Shown here in pieces: positions 29,089-41,646 of a stretch of DNA of 64,000 nt. Made by a program: the position numbers and the translations under genes. This DNA comes from Larimichthys crocea (Eukaryota; Chordata; Actinopteri; Sciaenidae), in assembly GCF_000972845.2 (NCBI RefSeq), contig NC_040022.1:18716713-18780712 (forward strand), written 5' to 3'. The notes below the pieces were generated by a model. It was not told the origin of the DNA and ran no database searches. It saw nothing but the letters and a program-made list of their open reading frames with translations. Within the stretch, counting starts at the first letter, position 1, and every line of letters starts with the position of its first letter.

Positions 29089-30130
29089 TCACCTTGAATC
29101 TTTTCTCCTCAGGAGTCCCTGATAGATGTCAGATTTTAGGAACCGCGGGTAGCAATCCCTGGCCATCAGACTGTAGATGAGCTTCTGCGCTGAATCAAAC
29201 GAAGTCAGGGTCGGCTGGGAGATGTTTTTTGTTATGTTTTCTCTGGTACCACAATCTATGTTGATCTGGAATCAAACAACATCGCCCCAGGGCATCTTAT
29301 GGCAACTCTTTATCATCATTCACTATAATGTTCTGCAGTGAAAATGCACTTAAAGTAGTTTAAAGCAGTTTTACCACTATAAAACACATAAATACACAGC
29401 TTTATAGCAGTCACTATATCACCACAGGTCAACTAAATTCAGATTACAATAAATAACAAATTTAATTAAATTTGAATTCCTTAAAACTATGGCCTGTTTT
29501 TTTTTTCAGCTTGCTGTCATTTACCTGTTTGGGTGCTTCTGTTTGGACAAACTCTGAGTAGATCCGGTTGGCAGAGGAGATCATCTCTGGGGCCGACTTG
29601 ATTTTTTTGTATTCCTCACAGGCGAGCCAAAACAGTATGTTCTCCTCACTGTATTCGGACTTCAGGAACTCCCGGAAAGCTATCTGTCCGGCTGAAAATC
29701 ATAAAGGTCACAAAGTAGGTCCAGTCGTATCTACAATCAAATATATAACATGCATATATATGTATATATTCAAAAGAGACTCTCACCTTTACAACTAAGG
29801 ACTTTGTCCACAGATTCACTCCAAGTCTCAACTTCCCCCAGTGGATCCTTGGGGACGCAACACAATCTACCCTTGAAAAGAGCATCAAGATCTATCACTA
29901 GCACAGTTATCTGTGAACTCCACAGCACATACCACCTGCAAACCACACTGGCAGGCCAAATAATGAATCTTTATAGTATGTGTAATGTTTTAAGATGACT
30001 TGAAAACATCCAATTTAACGCTTTGAGCACCTGACAGCAACATTTCGTCACCACAAGCCCCTTAGGAAATAAAGGCACAATGCAAGGTGAGACTTACAGT
30101 GAGTGAAAAACTCTTTGGTATTTTCCACAT
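29089..30130 (-). CDS. rgs21: RGS21, short regulator of G-protein signalling (R4 family)
   Basis: RGS21 is one of the smallest RGS proteins, almost only an RGS box; in mammals it is linked to taste-cell and airway signalling. Coding exons: 30098-30130, 29787-29871, 29525-29691, 29089-29265, giving 153 aa (human 152). Exon 1 ([11 protein letters not shown]) is chosen because it ends in a perfect GTAAGT donor and joins in phase; it is the least certain part. Exon 2 ([20 protein letters not shown]) matches the short Cys-containing N-terminus of human RGS21, ending in the TWSEN helix. The box follows: [71 protein letters not shown] and IYQGLL. The AQKLIY-LMA-D signature and the position next to RGS18 support RGS21 over the other R4 members. 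It has no membrane-targeting N-terminal helix. Unlike its three neighbours it has an 85-base exon where they have the 62-base exon. Confidence 0.87.
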
Positions 30131-31321
30131 GGCTGCTGTAAGTTTGTTGCCTGCTGAGAATGGTAAAGCTCTAATAATCAAATATGCACTAACTCACTTT
30201 ATTGCCATCTACTCGTCCTCTACGAAGAAGAAACAGAGAAAAATAAGATCCTGCCAGTCTGAAGATGTAGTTGTGATTGTTTGGAAATAAGGGAGTCAAA
30301 TGACTGAACAATCTAAATGACCTCCACCTAACATGAATGGAATATATGGAAATCCGTATGCAAAGTGATGTTGCAGACAGGGCATCCTTCCAATCCGTCT
30401 GTTGCACCTTGATGAGAAAAGAACTGGGCTGTGATTTAAGGTGACCACACCTTTTGTCAGGAATACAGTGATTGTTGTTAATATGAACAATATGAGGGTG
30501 ACAGATTTATATTTAAACCAATACAGTTAAGATTATGGGATACTTTATTTTTCATCACTCACTAATGACTATAATCTAGTTTTTATGGGTATAATCAGGA
30601 ACATAATGGCCTATTGTGGTCGAATACTGCATGTCAAATTCACAGTAAGATTTAACTAAAGCAATGAGCAATGGTCAGGAAGCACCAGGAGAGATCCTGA
30701 CCATAAACAAATAGCCATAAACAAATTCACTATTAAGGAAAAGCCTTGTCATCCCACCATTTGCATATCTGCTATGTTCCTTATTCATCAAGGTGAGAAA
30801 AAGATTAAACAAGCGCTGATTTATAAATATGCCTCATACGATATCAGTTGATGTAGTTGATCACTGACTCTTTGAAACTGGCTTTGAAATACAGAAAACT
30901 TAATGACTTGAAACGCTTTTGTGACCATGAATGAGAGCACATTGCCATACCAGCAGCTCTGTGAGGCTGCTCTCACATCATATGGGGTAGATGAGAAAGA
31001 TCCCCACGTTAGTGATCTGCGAGATTTCAAACAATTCAAAAAGGTTATATGATTACATAGTTAGCTGTGCCAGAGTTAAAAAATATACTGATCATATAAC
31101 ACTATATCCAGTACATGTGGGTTTAGTTATATTGTTTTGTTTAATAGTTTTAATGAAATGAGGAGTTGTAGTACTCAACGTTTACCTTGAAGGTCTTTTT
31201 TTTCTGTCTTCTGGATTTTATTTCAAAACCCGTAAAGACCACAACTGCAGCAATAACTCATTTGTTAACATCATTACTGTGATTGGAAGTAAAACGTCAT
31301 GCTTCAAATGCAATCAATAAC

Positions 31322-31375
31322 CTTAGGGTTAGGGTTAGGATTTAAAGTTTTTGAAGGATTAGGGGGTTAGGGTTA
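31322..31375. repeat. Short interstitial telomere-like (TTAGGG) tract
   Basis: TTAGGG occurs in tandem near the left end (CTTAGGGTTAGGGTTAGG), then again at the right end (TTAGGGGGTTAGGGTTAG) after about 20 unrelated bases. Confidence 0.8.
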
Positions 31376-32783
31376 GTAGTATTATTAACCTTTTAAATTT
31401 TAAACCTTTGTTACTGTTCAAAACTGTCACCAGTACTCCAAGATTCATTAAAAGATAGAGACAGGAGAAGAATCTGTGGTTGTGTGGATATAGATGTATG
31501 TAAATCCTGCAGTGAATCATTTACTGAGAAGGCCAGGACCACGCCTTATCCAAAGACAGAGCAATCCCATTTAGTTTTGGTCAAGACATCACAAACCAAC
31601 CCCCCCAAAATGTCAACTAGCATGCTCGTGCTGCTACAGGAAAAGTAGGGGGTCTGTTGTGTACTTTTGAACTTCTTTAAACTGATGTTTTATTTAGATT
31701 ATACAGTAGTAAGTATAGCAGAAGGTGCAGCATACTGGTGTTGTTTTAGATGGCTGTCCTCCACACATAGATTGTATATGATTGTATACAAGTCATGCCA
31801 CACAGTGAATCACAATAATTACGTATGTCTAGTGTATTTTAACCTGTCCTGACCTTTCTGTCCACTGGTGGAGACGTGATGAGCCCAAACAAACCAAGAA
31901 TGTAAATCACAGCAGGTGATGGAAAATACCCAGGCTACCTTTATTTGCATGTGTGTAGACACAAGCAGGTCGAGGAATTTGTTTTTCAAAAAAGGCTCTC
32001 CCAGGTACCGGTACACAGAGGAGTGTTGTCTTTCAATATCTGAGATGTTTTGTGTTGTTGTGATTTAGCCTTTTATGTTCTTGAATCAAAAGTTATTCTG
32101 AGTGGTCAGTGTCACTGTCACCACCAACCCCGAACAGGCAGATTTTGTAAAAGAGGACTGATTTGTTTTAATTCTTGCATCTATGAACTTCCACTGTGTG
32201 TTTCATACAAAGTTGCAATTTTTCAACATTACACAGGATGGCACTCTAGTCCTCTCCATTCTCTCTGTATCTATTTTACAGTATAATTAATAATAATAGT
32301 ATCAGGTGTCCACTTTTCTCTGTAACTGACAGCTCTGAATTTGTCGGGTTCTCTCTTTATTCATTCGAACATGAAAATGGTTTTGGCCCTTCTCCTGAAG
32401 CTGCTCAGGACCTGGACGTGCAAGGTGGGGTTTGGTGAATGTTGCGGATGTAACCTGAAAACCTATTTAAATTAGATTTTAAATCCCTGATAGTAATTCA
32501 GTAAGAATGCCTTCGACTTAATTAGAAAGTGTTTCATCTTTTTCTCTCGACTTGTAGCATGAAAACATCTTTTATTTACTTATTTTAACCCTTTCAACAG
32601 TACAGTTTGTCCAACATCAATAAATAATATATCAAACCAAATAAACTGTGATAATCCACACCTCACGATCCACCTGACCTTGATTAAATGATTAAATATA
32701 ATGGACAATCAACCACTGCATTTTATGTCATCGTTATCAACAAACTTTATTTCCCTTTCCACTTGATAATTGAGAAAAAATAA

Positions 32784-33217
32784 TTACCGTAATTTTCGGA
32801 CTATAAGCCGCTACTTTTTTCACACACTTTAAACCCTGCGGCCTATACAACGGTGTTGCTCTCATAATGCTGGCTAATGGCCACCGGGGGGCACTCTCTT
32901 TACTAGCAGTAAACGCAAAAGTGAGACAGACATGTGGGGAAAGATTATTATAGTTTTGATTTTGATTTTGAACTGTCATTTTGCGCATCATGCACACACC
33001 CTCATCATGGAAAACACATGAAGAAATGCATATGATGCAGCTTTTAAGTTAAAGACAATCAATCTGGCCGTCAAAGAAGGAAATACAGCTACTGCACGTA
33101 ATCTTAGCATCAATGAATCGATGGTGCGACGTTGGAAGTGGCAGCTGGAAGAACTCAGTCAGTGTAAAAAGACGACAAAAGCTTTCAGAGGACATAAAAG
33201 CAGATGGCCCGAACTGT
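32784..33217 (+). mobile_element. pogo/Tigger-type DNA transposon remnant with transposase HTH
   Basis: The left end TTACCGTAATTTTCGGACTA followed by TAAGCCGC looks like the terminus of a vertebrate pogo-like element. From 33025 to about 33217 the plus strand encodes, without a stop, AYDAAFKLKTINLAVKEGNT followed by ATARNLSINESMVRRWKWQL and EELSQCKKTTKAFRGHKSRW. This is the N-terminal helix-turn-helix (psq/CENP-B-like) region of pogo-family transposases. The frame then leaves the family and no DDE domain or right terminal repeat was found before 33500, so it is a truncated copy. Confidence 0.75.
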
Positions 33218-35640
33218 GCTGTGTTGGTGCTGTGTTTTATTTTCCAACCATGCAGGCATGTTCATCCCGTGTTGATGCCATGTTTTCTTTTTTTTTAACT
33301 TTAGTCATTATTGTTGTTCCAAATGCCAGTACATAGTTACTTTTCCATACAGAACGTAACTACAACTGTTTTGTTTTTAGGTATTCAACATTGCATGAAC
33401 AGAACAAAAGGTCAAACCTGGGTAATGAGAGGACAAAGAAACAAAGGAACAAACAAACAAACAAAAAAACAAATATGGGAGCTTAGTTTTTAAGAATCAG
33501 TCAATTTTCTCATTTTTGTCTGTTGTTTCACTTTCATTGATGTTTAGTCTTCAACCTGCAGAAATTGTTCTTAAGAACTGCATTCAGGAACCCGCCACCT
33601 ATTCATTAATAACTGGAGGGAAGCTGTCCATCAGGCACTCAGTTGGCTCTTTTTTCCTTCAAATAAACAACTGCCTCTAAATATGTTCCCAACACTTCAG
33701 CTGAATTACAGTATAGTTAAGTATACCTTGAGACTGGGTGTTGTACTGAAATTTATTTAGGTCTGTCAATATCGTTGCAGGCCAACAGCATCGACCACAA
33801 ACGGATTTGTAAGGGGAAAATTTCATAGCTCAATATCTGAGCCTGGGAGTGAGCAAATCTATTACTAAATTTGGCTGACATGGAATCAGATAAAAGCTCC
33901 TGAGATGGGACGAACTGGTTTTTAAAATGAAAACATATGGTATAAAAGTTTGGATAACAGAGCCCAAGGGTGCAAAACTATTGATAGACTTTGGCTTAAA
34001 TCGAGGAGTTTTAAAAAAGAATCCCATTTGTTTGAGAAAATCTGCATAAAACTCCCCAATTAGACAACGTACAATAAATTGTTGTTGTAAACTCTTATTA
34101 GACTAGTATTCATGTTGTATTACAATCCATATATCTCCAGGCAAACTGCTTTCTTATGCTTTTGTTTTCCTTCAGAAGTTCTACAATACCTCTTTAACTT
34201 ATGGAGACTTTTAGCGCACACTGAGTCACAAATTTAAATACCAAATACAAATTCTTAGTGGGCAACTAATCTTAAGCTGTGATGAATTTGGCAGGCCAGC
34301 TGAGCTCCTACCTTTGTTAACACATCATTACATTTTCCCTCCCGTCTCCTACTATTTGTGTGAAAAGACAGCATGCCGCTAGATGGATGCATAATTAATG
34401 AGAACTGTGAGGTATTCCTTGCAGGGTTTTTGTAAAATGGCAGTAACTTGTGCTGAGATGGAATTTATCCCTCTGAAGGCTACTAGAAGCCCTGACATCT
34501 GTGTTAATGAGCTAAACCGGCTCTGTGTGTGCATGCTGTGCACATGTATGTACTGGTGTACATTTTTCTGCATACATGTGCAGGAATTTTAGAGTGAACT
34601 CTGTGGGATCAGTGACAGTTTCAAATTAATATGTATTTGCCTAAGAAGTATAGCTTGTGCATACATATACAGTAACATGAATAATTCTGTGCTGAAATGG
34701 TGAGAATTGATAAGCTCTATTAATTTTTCAGTGATTTGCAATAGGGAAGCAACACATGATCACAATTTTCCCCACTAGTTAATTATACACATATTATGAC
34801 TCCATTTGTCACATTTAGATGTGGTCACCCGAACTAATTAATAACACAAACGGCCTCATTAAAACTGCTTTTATAAGTGTTTATTTGAGTTACTCCACAT
34901 ATTATAGTATATAAATTTTACAACAGCGAGGCAAAACATATGATCATAGTAATACACAAATTGTACTAGATGGTAGCAAAAGGTAAAACAGCATCATAAT
35001 TAATATAATGATATAATATTAGTATTCAAATAAGATATATGCATTATCTGTGTGTGAAAATGGGACAGATTTTAATCAATAACAGAAATGAAAGATATAT
35101 ATCCCTCATTAAAAAAGTTTCAGTGTTTTGCAGTCACCATGGCTGCAGGCTTTCACTGCAAGTTAGTCTGGAGCGGGTTGGACAGTGCAAGGGATAGATT
35201 AATCCATTCTAATGAGATATGGTCAAATTAGCTTATATACCATATCAACTGTATTAATGTTGTATAAGGTGCTACTGCTGGATTGGATGACAAAGCACTT
35301 GAAGCATAATGTGTCTGAAGTCAGGAGAGAGGCCTCATTGTGGCTGCCTTTACACAGAATATTGTCAGTAGCATGGAGGCGGTTCAGCTGAGATTATGTC
35401 CCCAATCATCCCATTGTCATTCAAGTTTTGCAAGATTTGAGAAAATAAAACATCAGTAAAGGTTCAACCCACAAGCAAAGGAGCGTGTCTGAGAAGAAAA
35501 TACTCAATTCTGATTTGAGGGAAGGTGTCCATTTCAGTTAAGCGCATAGCCCTGACAAAAGGGCCTCAACCTTTTTCAATATATTGTTATAGCTGAAAGG
35601 CTAATGGTGTCAGCTGTTATCCAGCTGTGTAGTTTATTAC

Positions 35641-36125
35641 TTGAAGGAATATTTCAACACCTTGAGAAATATACTAGTTTTGTTTTGGTGAGAGTCAGAT
35701 GACAAGAATCATACCACTGTGATGTTCCATAAATATAAAGCTATTGCCAGCTTAGCTTAGCTTAGCGTAAAGACTTGAAACAGGGGGGAACAGCTAGCTA
35801 AATTTCATGAGTGTTGTTGTCACTGTGAGGTTGTCAGGCAACTAACAAAGGAAGTTACTGAGCCAATAGATTGCTCCACCCAGCATTATAATGAGTCATT
35901 TTTACTCTTCAGTTTTCACATAGATTGAACAAAACAGATACATCGAGTTAATTAGTGATCGTTAAAGGTGCTACCAATGGGCAGAACCAGGCTAGCTATT
36001 TCCTGCTTGTGGACTTTATGCTAAGCTAAGCTAACTAGCTGGTGGCTGTAGCTTAATTTCAACTAAACACATTTGGTACACTCTGCTTATCTCACACTGG
36101 GCCTGAAAGCAAATAAGCATATTTC
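35641..36125. mobile_element. Palindrome-structured dispersed repeat (non-autonomous DNA transposon-like)
   Basis: The left half carries TTAGCTTAGCTTAGCGTAAAG and a GAAACAGG word; the right half carries the approximate reverse complement, TTTATGCTAAGCTAAGCTAA, with CCTGCTTGTGGAC. This inverted layout, with GAACAAAACAGATA and GGTGGCTGTAGCTTAATTTC between and after, resembles a repeat common in fish introns. A fragment with GACTGAACGAAACAGCTA lies near 22085-22105. Confidence 0.55.
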
Positions 36126-36368
36126 CCAAAATGTTTAACTATTTAAATGAAACGTTGTACTGTGTAAGTGAGATAACCCACACTGACCCCAGTGGTTCTA
36201 TGTATATTAAAAACGCAACACACTCTGCAGATGCAAACCTGTGGATAATAAGCCTCTGCAGCGCACATAACATGTTAACGATTGTGCTGCAAATCATAGA
36301 TTATCTCCTATATAATAATCAGTTTCACAGAATGAGCTGCTACACCTGCACCTGCATGTTACATTGGG

Positions 36369-39338
36369 TTACCAGGCCGAGTCAGTCGTGGCCTCGCCTC
36401 TCTCGTTGAACACACAGGAGCGTGACCTTCTGCGAAACATGGTGGCCCCAGGGCCTTTCCTCCTTGTGAGACGCAGATAAATGTCAGAGTGGAGGAACCT
36501 GGGGTAGGAGTCCTTTTTCATCAGGCTGTAGACTTTCATCTGGGCTGCTTCAAAACAGCTCTTAGTGGGCTGTGCTATGTTCTTTTGGATAGCCATCTTG
36601 GTGTTGTAGTCAATGTTGACCTGAGTGAAAGGAAATTAGGACATAATTAGAAAACGTGCACTATAAGGAATATCAACTACATACAGTAAATCTATACTAT
36701 GGGAATGCTACATATAATGATACACATCATTGTCTTGATTTGAATTTTTACACAATGACAAAACATCAGTTGCATATAGGGCCTGGTAGGTTTGTTGTCA
36801 ACAGAGAATACATCAGATGGTGAAAGAGAAAGAAAGGGGAAACCCTTTCCACTGTAAGAGCAGTGTAAAGTAGAACCAATTGAAACAGCAGAGAAATCTA
36901 TATCTGCATAATTACACACATCACATCAAACATGACCTTTATTTCAGAGTGTGAAGATGATTTTCAGTGGTGTATCTCTAGCTTAAGGATTCTCAGGTTT
37001 GTTTGCACCACATGACTCAAAGCTAATTTGAGTTTAAAGTTCATACAAGCACACACCATCAACTCCCTGGATATCATCACATATTTGATGGTAAGCTGTG
37101 TATTATCTAGTAGTGGTGAAGCTTCTTATGCAATACTGTGTATGTTTCATGTTCTGCAGCATGCTCCAAAAAAACGACCTTTCATATTTACACATACGTT
37201 CATCTTAAAGCGAAAGTACGTGGGTGATGCAGAGGAATGGCAAAACCTCAAACCAGACAGCAAACTCTTTAACGGCCAGACTTGCTGCAGGGCCTGAATG
37301 CATATTGGATGGTTGTCACAGCATCCTTGCTAAGGGAATGGAAACCTTTGAAACCGCTATTGTCTTCTACAGAAATAAACCGACCTTCTCTGCAGTGGTG
37401 CATGCACTAGATGCAGGACCAGTGAGCTGCTCCTAACGATTGTTTACAAAGGTCAGCTTGCTCCAGGCTCATGACTATTCAGTGCTTTAGCTTTATTTTT
37501 TATTTTGGTGACATAAATATTTGAATCCTCCAACAGCCCCCAGTGACAAATGAGGCAAAGAAAATTGAGTCTTTATACTATTTTGCAGCATTATGGTACA
37601 TAAACATGGTATGTCATACCTCTTTAGGGGCATCCGATTCAATAAAAACTGTATAAATATATTTGGCCTTGGACCGCAACTTTGTCTCAGAATCAATGGT
37701 GCTGTATTCTTCACAGGCCAACCAGAATTCAATGTTTTCCTCACTGAACTCTGTCCTGAGGAACTGAGAAAAGATTTCCACCCCATCTGTTGTAGAGAAA
37801 CAGACAAACTCTGTAAGTTCCTAGAGTGACACAATACAAAGACAAACTGTTCAAAAGAAAATTTGTATTTTCTGAGCTTGGTAAATGAACATTTCTTTTA
37901 GCAGGATGTGTTAAAGACCATAACTTCCTCATTCCAACGACACTAAAATGACCCTGCTATTTAAACAGTTAAATTACAAGTAAACCTTTTATAGCTTAAA
38001 TATACATTAACACTATTATTGTCTTCTTTATATGCCATAGACTATAGTAACCATTCCCATATGAGCACATACAGTGGTTTACAGCATTTCACTGTGACAC
38101 TAAAGGGCAACTTCTGTGATTATGAGGAAGTTGCACAGTTTCTGTGTTACTATCTGGGCTGACAAACATAAAAAGATGTAGTGAAACTCTCACTGCGCTC
38201 TCCATTAACTATTTATTGCCCCAGGCACTCCTTAACGGTTTACAATTCAAATGGTAGCAAACAGTTTGACAGCAGAAGAAACTGTTTTGGACAGAAATTT
38301 GACACATTCATGAGAAGTTTGGGGCACTGAACTGACCAGAGTGCTTTAGCAGTTCTTCAAAAGAGTCGCTCCATTGCAAAGCTGCCTCTGTTGAGATGCT
38401 GCAAAAAGAAAAAAAAAGAAAAAAAAATCAGAGATGCGGTCAGCTCTTCCCTAATGATGCAGCGAAAAATGTTTTGGATTCTCATGAGACGTCTAGATGC
38501 CATGTTTCTAGAAGTGTGCAGTGAGTCATGGAGGGTGCTGGAAACTGAGGTTAATAGTGAATAATGCTTGTCAAAAACAACATTGCCTGTGTATGAAATT
38601 AATGAATTTTGCCTCACTTGCTTGGTGTCGTATTTGTCTTTTTATGGGGACTGACGTTTTCGTGAGAGCCTGACTTGGTTAGAAAAAGGCTTAGTCGGCT
38701 CTTCCTCTCCTTGTCTTTCTGTCTGCAAACAGAGAAGAAAATACATCAAGTTCCACAAACTGTCGTACATGCAGCTGTGACACTGTTCACCGACTTATCA
38801 GAGAATTACTCCTCACAGACACGTTTTCAAAGTGGCTTACATGACAAGCTGTAAATTACACAACGTGTTTTTGGCTCAAGTTTAATATGCACACGTGTTG
38901 AAAAAAAAAAGGCAGCAGAAACTCATCATGGAGGATTTTAAAAGTCAAACAGCTTAAGTGTCAGCTTTAAAGGCCTTGATTCACACTCAGACAAGGTCCT
39001 ATATAGAGACATCAAATGCCTATTATAATGCTGCTATGCTGCTCTGAATAAGACTTTCCTGCACAGAAAAAAAAAGTTAGGTAATCACACTCGTGATAAA
39101 AGTTGCTCTTTTCAGATTCCTGACATTAATTGCACGATTTACTAAAGCTCGATATAAATATAACTTATTCTTAAATCAAATAAACGTATGAAATCAGCTG
39201 AGGCTCACACACCAACCTGCTACTGTCGTCCTTCATCTTTGGTGCTTGCAAGTCTTCTGGACCTAGCATTTTGAAATATGCTTCCTCCTTCGGGGCCATG
39301 TAGTTGAATTGAGGAAATAGAAAGAGAAGCGTCTCCAT
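36369..39338 (-). CDS. rgs18: RGS18, regulator of G-protein signalling (R4 family)
   Basis: RGS18 is the R4 member typical of platelets, megakaryocytes and other blood cells in mammals and dampens Gi and Gq signalling. Coding exons: 39217-39338, 38618-38722, 38337-38398, 37620-37786, 36369-36620, summing to 708 bases and 235 aa, the same length as the human protein. The start METLLFLFPQFNYM matches human METTLLFFSQINM. A basic linker follows (RQKDKERKSRLSLFLTKS, compare RAKEKRNRLSLLVQK). The RGS box runs from about residue 86 to 202: [51 protein letters not shown] and SDIYLRL. The tail has FRRRSRSCVFNE, equal to the LRRRSRSFTCNE tail of human RGS18; in mammals this area carries regulatory phosphoserines bound by 14-3-3. 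A TATA box lies 85 bases upstream of the ATG. It is the last gene recognised in the window. Confidence 0.95.
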
Positions 39339-39421
39339 GCTGTTCTGTCTGGTGTGTGAAGCAGCAGGCCACAAATAGCTCTCTGAAAATGTTTAACCCA
39401 TCACTCGATGAACCACCTCGT

Positions 39422-39431
39422 CTTTTATAAA
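39422..39431 (-). promoter_or_regulatory. rgs18: TATA box of rgs18
   Basis: The minus strand reads TTTATAAAAG here, a near-consensus TATA box 84-93 bases upstream of the rgs18 ATG. That spacing leaves a 5' UTR of about 55-60 bases. No intron is needed between it and the ATG. Confidence 0.6.
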
Positions 39432-41591
39432 CCATGTCACATTTCATTTCCCATACCTTTTGGTTTACTTCCTGTAATGGTGCAACCGCCTGCTGCTAAG
39501 AGCTCCATCAATGATGCAGAAAAGCCCCTGGGTTCAACATCCTGTCGACTGTTTACTTAGAAATTTGAAAAAGGAAAGCTGGTCATACTTTTTGTTTCTT
39601 TCTTTCTTTAGCCTCAGGTAATATCTTGATTATTAGGACACATAATTAGCTCAAATTAGATAATTTGACACATTGTACTGAAGCACTTACAAACTAAAAG
39701 CCCTGGTTGTTTTTATGTCACACGTGGCTGTTGAATTTTGAACTTTGCTTGATTCTGTGATGTTTATTCACTCTCGTCTCACAATGGAATTATACGGTTG
39801 ATGTTGTTGTACAAATCATATAAAGCTAGTTGATAAATGTCTTTGTTAAATGGGAGATCGTGGGCATTACAAGATAGATCTTACTCTATGATTACACTTA
39901 CACCATCAGCAAGGCCAGACACTGCAGAGATGGAAAGAATGAAATGTAATGAATAATAAAAAATGTGTCTGTCTGCAGAGTCTGGGCGTAGCTCTTTCCA
40001 GAACATCAGAGCCTTAATGGAGAAAGACAAACTCACTGTGACACAGTGGAAAGCTACAGGGAATAGGTGCGTTACAGGGCAGATGGAGATAAATGTGATG
40101 CCTCTGTTAGGGAGAAAAACCTTGACAATGTTTCTTTGGTGCTGGCAACAAATAAATAAATTATTATGGTGCTGGAAGAAAAATCAGCAGGTCTACCATC
40201 ATGGACAGGTCATAGTTTAACTTAATTTAAAGATCACTTTTCGCTGAATGTATTTTACTTATTTTTTACATCCCTTAGACTTGACCTTCACTATGCAGAA
40301 TGGATGTATGTGCAGAGACTGACACTACAAGGCTGTTGCCTCTGTGCTCACCTTAAGTTTAATATTTGGATATACAATGATTTTGCAACATCATAACTGC
40401 TTTGGGAGACAGTCCTGGTCCAGTATGCAACTTAACACACGTGTGATGTGGAAATTTGAAGTTTGCAGTGCTGCCACGGAGACTATGTCCATGTTTTATA
40501 CAGTCTATGGTTTGGAGGAAAATGATGGAAAAAACGGAGTTCCTGGTACGTTCTGAGTTGCCACATGTTTTCAGTACAGGCACACTGCATATACACATAA
40601 TGCAGGTAGCTAACTAGCCACTAACCAGCACAGACTGCACAAACAGTCAAATACAGAGAAGTGAAATTGCTCTTTACTTGTCATACACCAGTGTGACTTC
40701 AGGCTAAATCCAGACCCGTCTCTCTCGTCATATTAAAAGCAACACCTTCTGATTAAAAGAGACAAGGTCTGAACCACAAATGCATGTATGCAGCTACAGC
40801 CCAGTGGGCCAATAAACTGAAACTGCAGTATCTCTTCCCTACAGGTAAACAGCCGTCTGCTGAGTCACTGAAAGCAAATTAAATAGCAGTCATTTAGCTT
40901 CACTGTATGTATTTGCCTCTTGTCAACATACCAGATGAGAGAACCAGAAAAATCAATACATGCACAGAGCCAAGAAGGTTCTGCTGCCAGCCAAGAACAA
41001 AAGATTATAATTGTGTCATGTGATTATTTTGAAATAATATTCCCATTTACATTTTTAATTATGTACCTATTTCACCAGCACCAGGTCTTGTGGTTCTAAA
41101 ATGCAATGTGATTGTACATCGTGAGCAAAGACTGAAGGGAAGACAGAGAAGAGGTTTGTTTAAAAGCAATTTAGCCAAGAGACAAAGAGTTTATCTGTGT
41201 CAGTGAAGAAAACTATAAATGTTGTTTGGACACAGCCGTCACACTTAAATGAAATCACATGATCTCTGGTTGATGTTGGTTAACATCATGTGCACCCAGC
41301 ATTGTGTTCCTGTATTATGGTATCAACAGAGTTGTACATCTGCAGCTAGTGATAATATGCAAATATATTTTTATGAGCGTGCTTTGCATGGTGTTTGTTG
41401 AAAGGGGAAGTGATGAAGTTGAAACTGCGAAGTGCTGACGCGGGCGAAGGGGGAAGGAGGGTTGTTGTTACTTCCTGTCTGAAAACATCTGTTCGTGTAG
41501 GTCTAGTCTGCCTGGCAAGTCTGCACATTTTGCCATTGAAAACTCTATAAAGAAAAAAAAAACTGGCAGACACTGTGGAGCCACCGAAATA

Positions 41592-41646
41592 CCACACAAA
41601 CACACACACGCGCGCGCACACACACACACGCACACACACACGCACA
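41592..41646. repeat. (CA)n/(CG)n alternating purine-pyrimidine tract
   Basis: A CA repeat with an internal CGCGCGCG block. Such alternating tracts can adopt Z-DNA. Confidence 0.9.

Larger units (their letters stand above)
30140..36368. other. Intergenic region between rgs21 and rgs18
   Basis: Holds a pogo-type transposase remnant, a telomere-like tract and a palindromic dispersed repeat (listed separately). No host gene exon was recognised. Confidence 0.5.
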
